DNA from: an uncultured Acidimicrobiales bacterium
Lineage (GTDB): Bacteria; Actinomycetota; Acidimicrobiia; Acidimicrobiales; Aldehydirespiratoraceae
Direction: 5' to 3'
Length of the DNA stretch: 64,000 nt
Assembly: GCA_958296055.1 (NCBI GenBank)
Contig: CATQHS010000001.1
Span: 2,204,277-2,268,276 of the forward strand
The notes under the pieces are model-generated. The model did not search any database, had not been told where the DNA came from, and saw only the letters and a list, made by a program, of their open reading frames with translations. How positions within the stretch are numbered: position 1 is the stretch's first letter; each line of letters opens with the position of its first letter. Of the stretch, positions 29,499-38,282 are shown piece by piece. The translations under genes and the position numbers were made by a program.

Positions 29499-30035
29499 AT
29501 GACCCGCCGAGTGGCGGCCTGGGTGGCCGTGCCGGTGGCGGTGGCCGCGGTCCTGCTGACCGTGCTGCTGGTCACCCGGGATCCGGCCGCCGAGCGTCGG
29601 GCCCGCAGCCCTGTCGTCGGGGGCCTGGCCCCGGCCATCGTCGGCACGGCCACCGACGGCGAGCCCTTCGACCTCGACGATCTGCGAGGCCGGTGGGTGG
29701 TGGTCAACTTCTTCTCCACTTTCTGCGTGCCGTGCATCGTCGAGCACCCCGAGTTGGTGGCCTTCAGCCGCAGCCACGACGCCACCGGCAACGCCGCGGT
29801 GGTGTCGGTGGTGTTCGACGACACTGCCGCCAACGTCGCTGCCTTCTTCGAGGAGAACGGGGGCGATTGGCCGGTGATCGCCGACAACAGCGGCCGGACG
29901 GCCGTCGCCTACGGGGTGACCGGGGTGCCCGAGTCGTATTTGGTGGCGCCGTCGGGCCTGGTGGTTTGGAAGTACCTGGGCGGGGTCACCGCGGCCGGCC
30001 TCGACTCCGTAATCGCCCAGTTTTCCCGATCGTGA
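29499..30035 (+). CDS. TlpA/ResA-like (CcmG-like) thioredoxin
   Basis: VVNFFSTFCVPCIVEHPELVAF CxxC; PESYLVAPSG. Confidence 0.85.
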   Translation: MTRRVAAWVAVPVAVAAVLLTVLLVTRDPAAERRARSPVVGGLAPAIVGTATDGEPFDLDDLRGRWVVVNFFSTFCVPCIVEHPELVAFSRSHDATGNAAVVSVVFDDTAANVAAFFEENGGDWPVIADNSGRTAVAYGVTGVPESYLVAPSGLVVWKYLGGVTAAGLDSVIAQFSRS

Positions 30036-30057
30036 GCAGGCGGACGATGACCAGGCG

Positions 30058-31602
30058 ATGGTGACCAGGCGGACGGTGAGCAGGCGGACGATGACCAGGC
30101 GGGCCTGGAGCTGGGCCGCGGCGGCCGCGGTGGCCGCCGGCGCCTACCTGTACGGCGCCGTCGCCCCCGAACCGCCCCGCACCAACGCCGACCGGGCCCA
30201 CGCCCTGGCCCGGGGCTTCGCCTGCCCGGTGTGCGCCGGCCAGTCCGTGGCCGAGAGCGACGTGCCCGTGGCCCGCGAGATCCGCCGCCAGATCGGAATC
30301 TGGGTCGACGAGGGGCGCAGCGACGGCTACATCCGCGACGAGCTGGTCGCCGCCTACGACATCGACATCGACTACAACCCCTCCGGCGCCGGACTCACCG
30401 GCCTGGTGTGGATACTGCCGGTCGCGGCCGGGGTGGGGACAGCGGGAGTCTTGGTGGTGATGTTCCACCGCCGCCGGGCCGCCGCCGTCGCCGCTTCCGC
30501 CGAGCCGATCGAGGCCATCGCGGCCGCCGGTCTGGCCGAGCCCGCCGCCGAGCCGGGCGAGGCCGCCGTCGCCGCTACCGCCGAGCCGGACGAGGCCATC
30601 GCGCCCGCCCTCGCTTCCGCCGACAAGGCGCCTGCCGCGCCGGGCCGAAGCCGGCTCGGCTTGGCCGTGACCGCGGCCGTGATCGCGGTGGCCGCGGTGG
30701 CCGCCGGGGTGCTGGTGGCCCGGTATTCGGGCAGCCGCGCCGCTGGCGATTCGATCACCGGGGAGATCCGCCGCACCTCCCGGGAGCTGCTGTTCGAGGC
30801 CCAGCAGACCGTGGTCGCGGGCGACATCGCGGCCGCCATCGCCATCTACGACGAGGTGCTCGAAAGCCGGCCCTCCAGCGTCGAGGCGCTCACCTACCGG
30901 GGCTGGCTCACCGCCCGGTCGGGCGACCTCGCCGGCGCCGTCGCCTACCTGGAGGAGGCCATCGGGATCGACCCGGCCTACCCCGACGCCCGACTGTTCC
31001 GCTCGATAGTGGCCATCGACTCCGGCGAAACCGAGCGGGCCGCGGCCGAGCTGGCCCTATTCGACGCCTCCGACCCCCCCGACTTCGCCCAGTCGCTCAT
31101 CGACGCAGCCCAGCTCCGGCCCCGCATCCTGAGGGCCCAGGAGGAGGAGGCGCTGGCCGCGGTGGAGGCCGAACGGGCCGGGACCGGGGCGAACGGCGCC
31201 GGGCCGGTCGCCTTCGCGGCCACCTCGCTGACCGTCCGGCAGGTGGCCCTGGCCGCCGAGCGCTTAGCCGCCGAGAGCCGTCTGCTCGATGCGGTGAGGC
31301 TGTTCGACTGGGTGCTCGAATCCCGCCCCGACGACGCCGAGGCCCTCACCGGGCGGGGATGGCTGGTGGCCCGCACCGGCGACCCCGAGCTGCTCGCGGC
31401 CGGCGTCGCCCATCTCGACCGGGCCCTCGAACTCGATCCCGCCCACCCGTCCGCCCTCGTCTACCGGGCCTTCGCCCGAAACCAGCAGGGCGACCCCGAG
31501 GCGGCCCGGGCCGACCTGGCCGCCTTCGACGCCCTCGAAACCCAGCCCGCCGATCTCGTGCGCCTCATAGACCACTTCAACCTGCGCCAAGCCCTGGGCT
31601 AG
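30058..31602 (+). CDS. ccmH: CcmH fused to TPR region (CcmH/CcmI-like)
   Basis: GFACPVCAGQSVAESDVPVAREIRRQI and C-terminal TPR repeats. Confidence 0.85.
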   Translation: MVTRRTVSRRTMTRRAWSWAAAAAVAAGAYLYGAVAPEPPRTNADRAHALARGFACPVCAGQSVAESDVPVAREIRRQIGIWVDEGRSDGYIRDELVAAYDIDIDYNPSGAGLTGLVWILPVAAGVGTAGVLVVMFHRRRAAAVAASAEPIEAIAAAGLAEPAAEPGEAAVAATAEPDEAIAPALASADKAPAAPGRSRLGLAVTAAVIAVAAVAAGVLVARYSGSRAAGDSITGEIRRTSRELLFEAQQTVVAGDIAAAIAIYDEVLESRPSSVEALTYRGWLTARSGDLAGAVAYLEEAIGIDPAYPDARLFRSIVAIDSGETERAAAELALFDASDPPDFAQSLIDAAQLRPRILRAQEEEALAAVEAERAGTGANGAGPVAFAATSLTVRQVALAAERLAAESRLLDAVRLFDWVLESRPDDAEALTGRGWLVARTGDPELLAAGVAHLDRALELDPAHPSALVYRAFARNQQGDPEAARADLAAFDALETQPADLVRLIDHFNLRQALG

Positions 31603-31708
31603 AACCCCGCCCGGCCCGGGGACAAACGTCGGCGGTCGTCACCGCTAGAACCCCGCCCGCCCGGGGACAAACGTCGGCGGTCGTCACCGCTAGAACCCCG
31701 CCCGGTCT
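31598..31708 (+). repeat. Tandem repeat, ~45-46 bp period, 2.5 copies
   Basis: GCTAGAACCCCGCCCG recurs at 31598, 31644, 31689. Confidence 0.9.
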
Positions 31709-31744
31709 GGGGCTGAAACTCCCGACCCTCTAGAGTGAAGCGCC

Positions 31745-32902
31745 ATGCGCACGGGGGTGTTCCTGTTCGGCGGGGTCGAGATGGACGATGCCGGCGCCGG
31801 CCCCCCGGCCCCGGTGGACCGCCGCTACGGGCCCAAGGAGATCTGGCGCACCACCGAGCGGATCATCGACATGGGGGTGGCGGCGGACCGGCTCGGCTTC
31901 GACTCCTACTGGCTGACCGAGCACCACTTCCAGTACGAGGGCTACGAGGTGATCCCCAACGGGATCCTGGCGGGTGCCATCTTGGCCGAGCGCACCGAGA
32001 GCATCCGGATCGGGATGGCCTTCAACGTCGTCCCCCAGTGGCACCCGCTGCGGCTGGCCGAGGACTTCGCCACCCTGCACAACGTCTCGGGCGGGCGGGC
32101 CATCCTCGGCGTGGGCCGGGGCACGGTGCCCCGGGAGGCCGAGACGCTCGGCACCGTGATCGGCAGCTTCGACAACCCCGACCGAGCCGCGGCCGACGAG
32201 CTCAACCGCCGGCAGTTCGACGAGGCCATGGACGTCATCCGCCTGGCCCTGGACTCCGAGGCGTTCTCGTTCCACGGCCAGTTCTACGACATCCCGCCGC
32301 CGGGCCTGCCCGACCGGGGCGGCTTCGTCGAGGAGATGACGCTGGTGCCCCGGCCCCTTCACCCCTATGAGATCTGGCAGGCCGTCACCTCGCCCCCCAC
32401 CCTCGAGCAGGTCCCCCGGCGGGGCTGGGGAGGGGTGTTCTGGAACAACCACTACCGCTTCGTGAAGGCCCGCTGGGAGCGCTTCGCCGAGATCTACGCG
32501 GCCGCCCACGGCCGAGAGCTGGAGCGGGGCGAGCACCGCCAGCTCGTGCTCAACATCCGCATCGACGACAGCCGCGAGGCGGCGGTGGCGTCGGTGCGCG
32601 ACGGCCACGACGAGTTCTGGAAGTTCCTCGGCCCCTACGGCTGGAGCAAGGGGTACATGGGCCCCGACGGCAAGCCCGCGCCGGCCGGGCTGATCCCCAC
32701 CCTGGAGCAGTCGCTGGAGCAGAAGACCTGGCTGGCGGGCACGGCCTCCGACGTGGCCGAGGGCATCGCCGCCTACGACGAGCAGATCGGGCTGGAGAAC
32801 CTGCTGCTGTTCCCGGCCATGCCCGGCGACCGCTACGAGTTCGTGGAGGAGCAGCTTCACCGCATCGCCGACGAGCTGATGCCCCTGCTGCCGGGCCCCT
32901 GA
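31745..32902 (+). CDS. LLM class oxidoreductase
   Basis: LGFDSYWLTEHHFQYEGYEVIPNGILAGAILAERTESIRIGMAFNVVPQWHPLRLAEDFATL. Confidence 0.9.
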   Translation: MRTGVFLFGGVEMDDAGAGPPAPVDRRYGPKEIWRTTERIIDMGVAADRLGFDSYWLTEHHFQYEGYEVIPNGILAGAILAERTESIRIGMAFNVVPQWHPLRLAEDFATLHNVSGGRAILGVGRGTVPREAETLGTVIGSFDNPDRAAADELNRRQFDEAMDVIRLALDSEAFSFHGQFYDIPPPGLPDRGGFVEEMTLVPRPLHPYEIWQAVTSPPTLEQVPRRGWGGVFWNNHYRFVKARWERFAEIYAAAHGRELERGEHRQLVLNIRIDDSREAAVASVRDGHDEFWKFLGPYGWSKGYMGPDGKPAPAGLIPTLEQSLEQKTWLAGTASDVAEGIAAYDEQIGLENLLLFPAMPGDRYEFVEEQLHRIADELMPLLPGP

Positions 32903-32936
32903 CCGCGGGCCCTGAGCGGAACGGCCCGGCGACGGC

Positions 32937-33614
32937 ATGGAGACGACCGTGGTCCACTACCACCCGGTGGACACCAGCTACAGCGCGGCGCTGTGCCGGG
33001 CCGTGTGCGACGGGCTGGAACGCCGCGGGGCGCCCTATCGGCTGATCGAGCTTCACCGGGGCGAGACCGCGGACAGGTCCCGGCTGGCCGCCACCGAGCA
33101 CCTGATCGTGGTCTACCCCACCTGGTGGGGCGGTCTGCCCGCCCGGCTCCTCGACTGGCTCCAAAAAACGCTGGGCCCCGACATCGACGGCCCGCCCCCG
33201 CCCGCTGCCCCTGGTCGGGCAGACGACAACGGCCCATCCCCGCCCGCCGGGCCCGGCGGCGCTGCCGCCCGCCCGTCGTCGGCGCTGGGCCGGGTGCGCC
33301 GCCTCACCGTGGTGGCCACCCACGGGTCGGGGCGGCTCAAGAACACGATCCAGGGCGAACCGGGCCGCAAGCTGTGGGAGCGGACGGTCCTGGCCCTGTG
33401 CGCGCCGGGCGTCGCCTTCGAGTGGGTGGCTCTGTACGACCTCGACCGCCTCGACCGAGCCGGTCTGGAGCGCTTCGTCGCCGCCGCCCGCGCCGCCGTG
33501 TCCGACGCCGCCGGGGCGGAGGCGCCCGGCCCTACCAGCTCCGCAGGGCCCGCCCGATCCGGTCGGCGCCGGCGCCGGTGGCCCCGGCGCCGGTGGGCAG
33601 CGAAACGAACGTGA
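32937..33614 (+). CDS. Flavodoxin-like NAD(P)H:quinone oxidoreductase-type protein
   Basis: ATEHLIVVYPTWWGGLPARLLDWLQK. Confidence 0.75.
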   Translation: METTVVHYHPVDTSYSAALCRAVCDGLERRGAPYRLIELHRGETADRSRLAATEHLIVVYPTWWGGLPARLLDWLQKTLGPDIDGPPPPAAPGRADDNGPSPPAGPGGAAARPSSALGRVRRLTVVATHGSGRLKNTIQGEPGRKLWERTVLALCAPGVAFEWVALYDLDRLDRAGLERFVAAARAAVSDAAGAEAPGPTSSAGPARSGRRRRRWPRRRWAAKRT

Positions 33615-34098
33615 CCCGGCACCGGGAGTGACTGCACAGGCGCATGGTCCGCACCGTGGTCCGCCTGCCCCCGTCCCGGGCCCTCATCCGGGCCAGGTGG
33701 CCGTGAGGGCTGGTGGTGACCGAGCCGACCCGGCGGATGTTGGCCATGCCCCGCCTGATCCGGTTGTTCCGGTCGAACACAAACCCCACGCCGGGCACCA
33801 TCGTCCGCTCCAACCAGCCCTTGAGCCGGGCCGGAACGGTGAAGGCGACGGTCGGGTAGCAGAACAGCAGCCCGCCGGCCCGGCGGAGGCGGTCTACCGA
33901 GTCCCGCACGTCGTCGGAGACGATGGGCTCCTCGGAGTGGTAGGCGGCGTGCTCGGCCGCCGACATGAACTGATCGGTCCCCGACAGGTCCAGCCGGTCC
34001 ACCTCGTGGCCCCGGTCGCGCAGGGCGTCCATCGCGGTGACGACCACGGCCCGGTCCGGGTCGTCGGGATCGTAGGCGTCGAGCAGGAGCACCCGCAT
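33532..34098 (-). CDS. Flavodoxin-like NAD(P)H oxidoreductase-type protein
   Basis: MRVLLLDAYDPDD...AGGLLFCYPTVAFTVPARLKGWLERTMVPGVGF. Confidence 0.8.
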   Translation of the reverse strand: MRVLLLDAYDPDDPDRAVVVTAMDALRDRGHEVDRLDLSGTDQFMSAAEHAAYHSEEPIVSDDVRDSVDRLRRAGGLLFCYPTVAFTVPARLKGWLERTMVPGVGFVFDRNNRIRRGMANIRRVGSVTTSPHGHLARMRARDGGRRTTVRTMRLCSHSRCRVTFVSLPTGAGATGAGADRIGRALRSW

Positions 34099-34197
34099 CG
34101 GAGCCGGAGGGTAGCGCCGGAACTATCCACCGCTAGAGTTGCCCGGTGCCCGGCCGGGTCGGGCGCGTCCGAGGAGCGACACAGGGGGTAACGGCTG

Positions 34198-34947
34198 GTG
34201 GCGATCACAACGACGATGAGCACTCTGTCCTTCGACGGCATCGGGATGGTCTTCCCCGACGGCACCGAGGCGCTGACCGACATCAGCTTCACCGTCGACA
34301 AGGGCGAGTTCGTCACCGTGGTCGGCCCCTCGGGGTGCGGGAAGTCCACCCTGCTGCGGATCGCCTCGGGCCTGCTGGAGCCCACGTCCGGCGCGGTGGC
34401 CGTGGACCGGGACCGGCTCGGCTACGTCTTCCAGGACCCCACCCTGCTGCCGTGGCGCACCGTCCGCAAGAACATCGAGCTGCTGCCCGAACTGCACGGC
34501 GTCGGCAAGGCCGAACGCCGACGGCTCGCCCTCGACACCATCGAGCTGGTCGGCCTGACCGGGTTCGAGAACCACTACCCCAAGTCGCTGTCCGGCGGCA
34601 TGAGGATGCGGGCCTCGCTGGCCCGCACCCTCACCCTCAAGCCGCCGGTGTTCCTGTTCGACGAGCCCTTCGGCGCCGTCGACCAGATCACCCGCGAGCG
34701 TCTCAACGAGGAGACCCAGCAGCTCTTCCAACACGAGGGCTTCGCCGGACTGTTCATCACCCACTCCATCGCCGAGGCGGTGTTCATGAGCACCCGGGTG
34801 CTGGTGATGTCGGCCCGGCCCGGCCGGATCATCGCCGGCTTCGAAGTGCCCTTCGGCTACCCCCGTCGCCCGGAGCTAAGGTTCGACCCGGAGTTCGCCC
34901 TGCTCAGCGGCGATGTCTCCCAAGCCCTGCGAGGTTCGTACTCATGA
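34198..34947 (+). CDS. ABC transporter ATP-binding protein (NitT/TauT-like)
   Basis: GPSGCGKSTLLRIASGLLEPTSG; LSGGMRMRASLARTLTLKPPVFLFDEPFGAVD. Confidence 0.9.
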   Translation: MAITTTMSTLSFDGIGMVFPDGTEALTDISFTVDKGEFVTVVGPSGCGKSTLLRIASGLLEPTSGAVAVDRDRLGYVFQDPTLLPWRTVRKNIELLPELHGVGKAERRRLALDTIELVGLTGFENHYPKSLSGGMRMRASLARTLTLKPPVFLFDEPFGAVDQITRERLNEETQQLFQHEGFAGLFITHSIAEAVFMSTRVLVMSARPGRIIAGFEVPFGYPRRPELRFDPEFALLSGDVSQALRGSYS

Positions 34948-35879
34948 CGACCACCCCCGACGTCGCTGACTACACCCCCGCGGCCGCCCCGGCCCCAGAG
35001 ATGCCCGACCTCGGCGATCCTGACTCGAGCGGGGAGGACTCCGCCCTCGACCCCTCCGCCCCGCCGAGCGCCTCCAAGCGGATCAGGGTGGCCGATCTGC
35101 CCCGCATGGTGCTGCCCCCGATGCTGCTGGGCGGGGCCCTGATCACCTTCTGGTACTACATCACCCGGATAGTGCTGGACGAGACCCGGCGCTTCCTGCT
35201 GCCCTACCCCCACGACGTGTTGCAGGTCGGGTTCTTGGAGTGGGACAAGTTCAGCATCATCCTGAAGGCCCTTGGGTCGAGCGCCAAGGTGGCCGGGATC
35301 GGCTTGGCCATCGCCATCACCATCGGGATGCTGTTGGCCATGTTGATGAGCCAGGCCAAGATATTCGAGCGGGCCCTGTTCCCGTTCATGGTCACCGTCC
35401 AGGCCATCCCCATCTTGGCCATCGTGCCGTTGATCTCGTTCTGGTGGGGCACCGGCCAGCCGTCCCGGGTGATCGTGTGCGTCATCATCTCGCTGTTTCC
35501 CATCCTCATGAACACCCTGTTCGGCCTGCAATCGGCCGAGCGGGGCATGCACGACTTGTTCACGCTCCACCACGCTGGCCGCCTCACCCGGCTGCGAAAG
35601 CTCATGTTCCCGGCCGCCCTGCCCGCCGTCTTCGCCGGGCTGCGCATCTCGGCCGGGCTGTCGGTGATCGGCGCCATCGTCGGCGACTTCTTCTTCGGCC
35701 GGGGCGAGATCGGCATCGGGCAGCGCATCCGGCGCTATGCCTTTCAGCTCGACGGCGAGGAGCTGCTGACCGCGGTCATCATGTCCTCGGTGCTGGGCGT
35801 GGTCGTCTTCTGGACGTTCGGGTTGATCCAGAAGCTGGTCATCGGCAAGTGGTACGAGCCCCAAGCCATCAGCGGCTGA
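34944..35879 (+). CDS. ABC transporter permease
   Basis: ATGA overlap with ATPase; FPAALPAVFAGLRISAGLSVIGAIVGDFFFGRGEIG EAA-loop region. Confidence 0.9.
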   Translation: MTTTPDVADYTPAAAPAPEMPDLGDPDSSGEDSALDPSAPPSASKRIRVADLPRMVLPPMLLGGALITFWYYITRIVLDETRRFLLPYPHDVLQVGFLEWDKFSIILKALGSSAKVAGIGLAIAITIGMLLAMLMSQAKIFERALFPFMVTVQAIPILAIVPLISFWWGTGQPSRVIVCVIISLFPILMNTLFGLQSAERGMHDLFTLHHAGRLTRLRKLMFPAALPAVFAGLRISAGLSVIGAIVGDFFFGRGEIGIGQRIRRYAFQLDGEELLTAVIMSSVLGVVVFWTFGLIQKLVIGKWYEPQAISG

Positions 35880-35993
35880 AGGAGAAGGGGTGTACCTTGT
35901 TGAGGCCGGACCGCACCGGCAATCGGCTCTCTTAACTTCGGATCAAGCGCCCCCGAGGCCTTGACCGGTTTGTCTCACAGAGGAGGGACCCAC

Positions 35994-37262
35994 ATGAGAA
36001 CCAGAACCTGGACCGGGTTGATCGCTGTTTTGGCGGCCTTCGGCCTTATTGCCGCGGCCTGCGGCGATGACGACGGCGGCACCGAGACGGCGCCGACCAC
36101 CACCGCGGCGGCGTCCAGCGGCGGCGACAGCGGCGGCGACGATGACACCCCGGCGCCGACCACCGCCGCGGCTCCGGCCGACGATGGCGACGAGATGGCC
36201 GACGACGGCGACGACGGCGACGCCATGATGGTGGCCACTGATCTGTCGGAGGTGTGCCCCAGTCCGCTGGTGGTCCAGACCGACTGGTTCCCCGAGTCCG
36301 AGCACGGCGCCATGTACGAGCTGATCGGCGACGACTACATCGTCGACGTCGAGAACAAGATCGTGCGGGGGACGATGGTGCTGGGCGGCCAGGACCTGGG
36401 CATCGAGTGGGAGGTCCGCACCGGCGGACCGGCCATCGGCTTCGCGGCGGTGTCGCAGTGGATGGCCACCGACGACTCGATCCATCTCGGCTATGGGTCC
36501 ACCGACCAGTTGGTCAACCACTGGGGCTCGGCTCCGCTGATGTCGGTGGTGGCCCCGCTGGAGAAGAACCCGCAGATGGTCATGTGGGACCCGGCCACCT
36601 ACCCCGACGTCAACGGCCTCGCCGATCTCGGCGCCGCCGGGATCACCATCAACGTGTTCGGGGGCGGGACCTTCCCCGAGGTGTTCATCGCCCAGGGAAT
36701 GTGGTCCCGCGATCAGGTGGACCCGTCCTACAACGGCTCGCCTGCCCGGTTCGTGGCCGAGAACGGTGCCATCGCCCAGCAGGGCTTCGCCTCCTCGGAG
36801 GTGTACACCTACGAGCACATCTACGAGCAGTGGGGCAAGCCGGTGGCGTTCCAGCTTCTGCACGACGCCGGGTTCGAGATCTACTCCCAGACCATCGCGG
36901 TGCGCCCCGATGAACTCGAGGGTATGAGGTCCTGCCTGGAGAAGGTGGTCCCGATCATCCAGCAGGCGGTCGTCGACTTCGAGGCCGCTCCCGAGCGGGC
37001 CAACGCCATCATCGTGGACGCGGTGGAGAGGTACCAAGACTTCTGGGTGTACCAGCCTGATCTGGCCGAGTTCTCGGTGCAGGCCCAGCGCGACTTCGGC
37101 CTGATCGGCAACGGCCCCGACGACATCGTGGGCAACATGGTGGAGTCTCGCATCCAGCAGGTGATCGACGACATGCGCGCCGCGGGGATGGACGTCGATC
37201 CCGACCTGACCGCCAGCGATCTCTTCACCAACGAGTTCATCGACGAGAGCATCGGCTTCTAA
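35994..37262 (+). CDS. ABC transporter substrate-binding lipoprotein
   Basis: Lipobox LIAAACGDDDGG; paralogous to 39747-41066; follows permease. Confidence 0.9.
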   Translation: MRTRTWTGLIAVLAAFGLIAAACGDDDGGTETAPTTTAAASSGGDSGGDDDTPAPTTAAAPADDGDEMADDGDDGDAMMVATDLSEVCPSPLVVQTDWFPESEHGAMYELIGDDYIVDVENKIVRGTMVLGGQDLGIEWEVRTGGPAIGFAAVSQWMATDDSIHLGYGSTDQLVNHWGSAPLMSVVAPLEKNPQMVMWDPATYPDVNGLADLGAAGITINVFGGGTFPEVFIAQGMWSRDQVDPSYNGSPARFVAENGAIAQQGFASSEVYTYEHIYEQWGKPVAFQLLHDAGFEIYSQTIAVRPDELEGMRSCLEKVVPIIQQAVVDFEAAPERANAIIVDAVERYQDFWVYQPDLAEFSVQAQRDFGLIGNGPDDIVGNMVESRIQQVIDDMRAAGMDVDPDLTASDLFTNEFIDESIGF

Positions 37263-37290
37263 CCCCAGCCGATCCAACCAGAACCAACTC

Positions 37291-37318
37291 GGGGGCCGGC
37301 GCTCAAGCGCCGGCCCCC
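37291..37318. terminator. Bidirectional terminator-like hairpin between convergent genes
   Basis: 13-bp perfect stem GGGGGCCGGCGCT-CA-AGCGCCGGCCCCC. Confidence 0.65.
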
Positions 37319-37324
37319 GGCCGT

Positions 37325-38230
37325 TTAACCCTCGAAAGGCTCGTAAGGCCCGCCGGCGTCGATGCGGGCGGCCAGGAAGTCCCCGGCCGTGACCGGCCCG
37401 TAGCGGCGGGGCCGCTCGGCGGTGACGCAGCTCCCGACGGGCTCGATGACGGTGGCCGGGTCGGGGTTGACGAAGAACGGGACCGAGAACCGGTCCCGTT
37501 CCGGCGCCACCACCCGGTGGAGGGTCGAGCGGTACCGGTCGTTGGTCCAGAGGGCCAGCATGTCGCCCAGGTTCACCACCAGGTGGTCGGCCGGCGCCGT
37601 CAGCGGCGTCCAGTCGCCGCCGCGGGGCTTCACCTCCAGGCCTCCGGTGCCGTCGGTGGCCAACAGGGTGATGGCCCCGTAGTCGGTGTGGGCTTCGGAC
37701 AGAACCGGCCGCGGCCCGGCGCCGGAGGACGCGGCCGGGTAGTGGATGAGCCGCAGCCGGCACTGGGGGCGGACCATGCGGGCCGCGAAGAAGCCCGCCT
37801 CGGCGCCCAGGGCCGCGGTCAGGGCCCGCAAGATCCCGGCCGCCGTCTCCAAGGCGGCCCGCTGGTAGCCGCGCATCGCCTCGGCGAACCCGGCCACCTC
37901 CGGCCACGGGACCTCGTCGGCCAGCCCCATGTCGAGGTGCTCGAAGGAGTTGGCCGCCCTCTCCGGGTCCAGCGCCTGGTCGGCCAGGGGCACGAACCCG
38001 TACCGGTTGACCCGCGGCACCCGCTCCTTGTCGGGCTGAGGCAGGGCGAAGAAAGCCCGGGCTGCCTCGAACACGGCGGCCATCGGGCCGTCTAGGCCGT
38101 GGCCTGTGACCGCGAAGAAGCCGGTGTCGCAACAGGCCGCGTCAAGGGCCCCGACGACCGCCCCGGCTTTCGCCCCGTCCGGCTCGGCCCGCAAGGCGGC
38201 GATGTCGATCACCGGCAGGTCGAGGCTCAA
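37325..38230 (-). CDS. Isopenicillin N synthase-like 2OG-Fe(II) oxygenase
   Basis: LPVIDIAALRAEP; EAHTDYGAITLLATDGTGGLEV; NLGDMLALWTNDRYRSTLHRV. Confidence 0.9.
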   Translation of the reverse strand: MSLDLPVIDIAALRAEPDGAKAGAVVGALDAACCDTGFFAVTGHGLDGPMAAVFEAARAFFALPQPDKERVPRVNRYGFVPLADQALDPERAANSFEHLDMGLADEVPWPEVAGFAEAMRGYQRAALETAAGILRALTAALGAEAGFFAARMVRPQCRLRLIHYPAASSGAGPRPVLSEAHTDYGAITLLATDGTGGLEVKPRGGDWTPLTAPADHLVVNLGDMLALWTNDRYRSTLHRVVAPERDRFSVPFFVNPDPATVIEPVGSCVTAERPRRYGPVTAGDFLAARIDAGGPYEPFEG

Positions 38231-38282
38231 GGCCCCGCCCCCCGAGCGGCGGGCCGGCCGGCGCGCCGTATCGGCATGCCCC

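Noticed and set aside
35943-38132. 729-aa minus-strand ORF
   Set aside because: Spans antisense to the SBP and a wrong frame of the oxygenase; Arg/His/Gly-rich composition indicates a shadow frame
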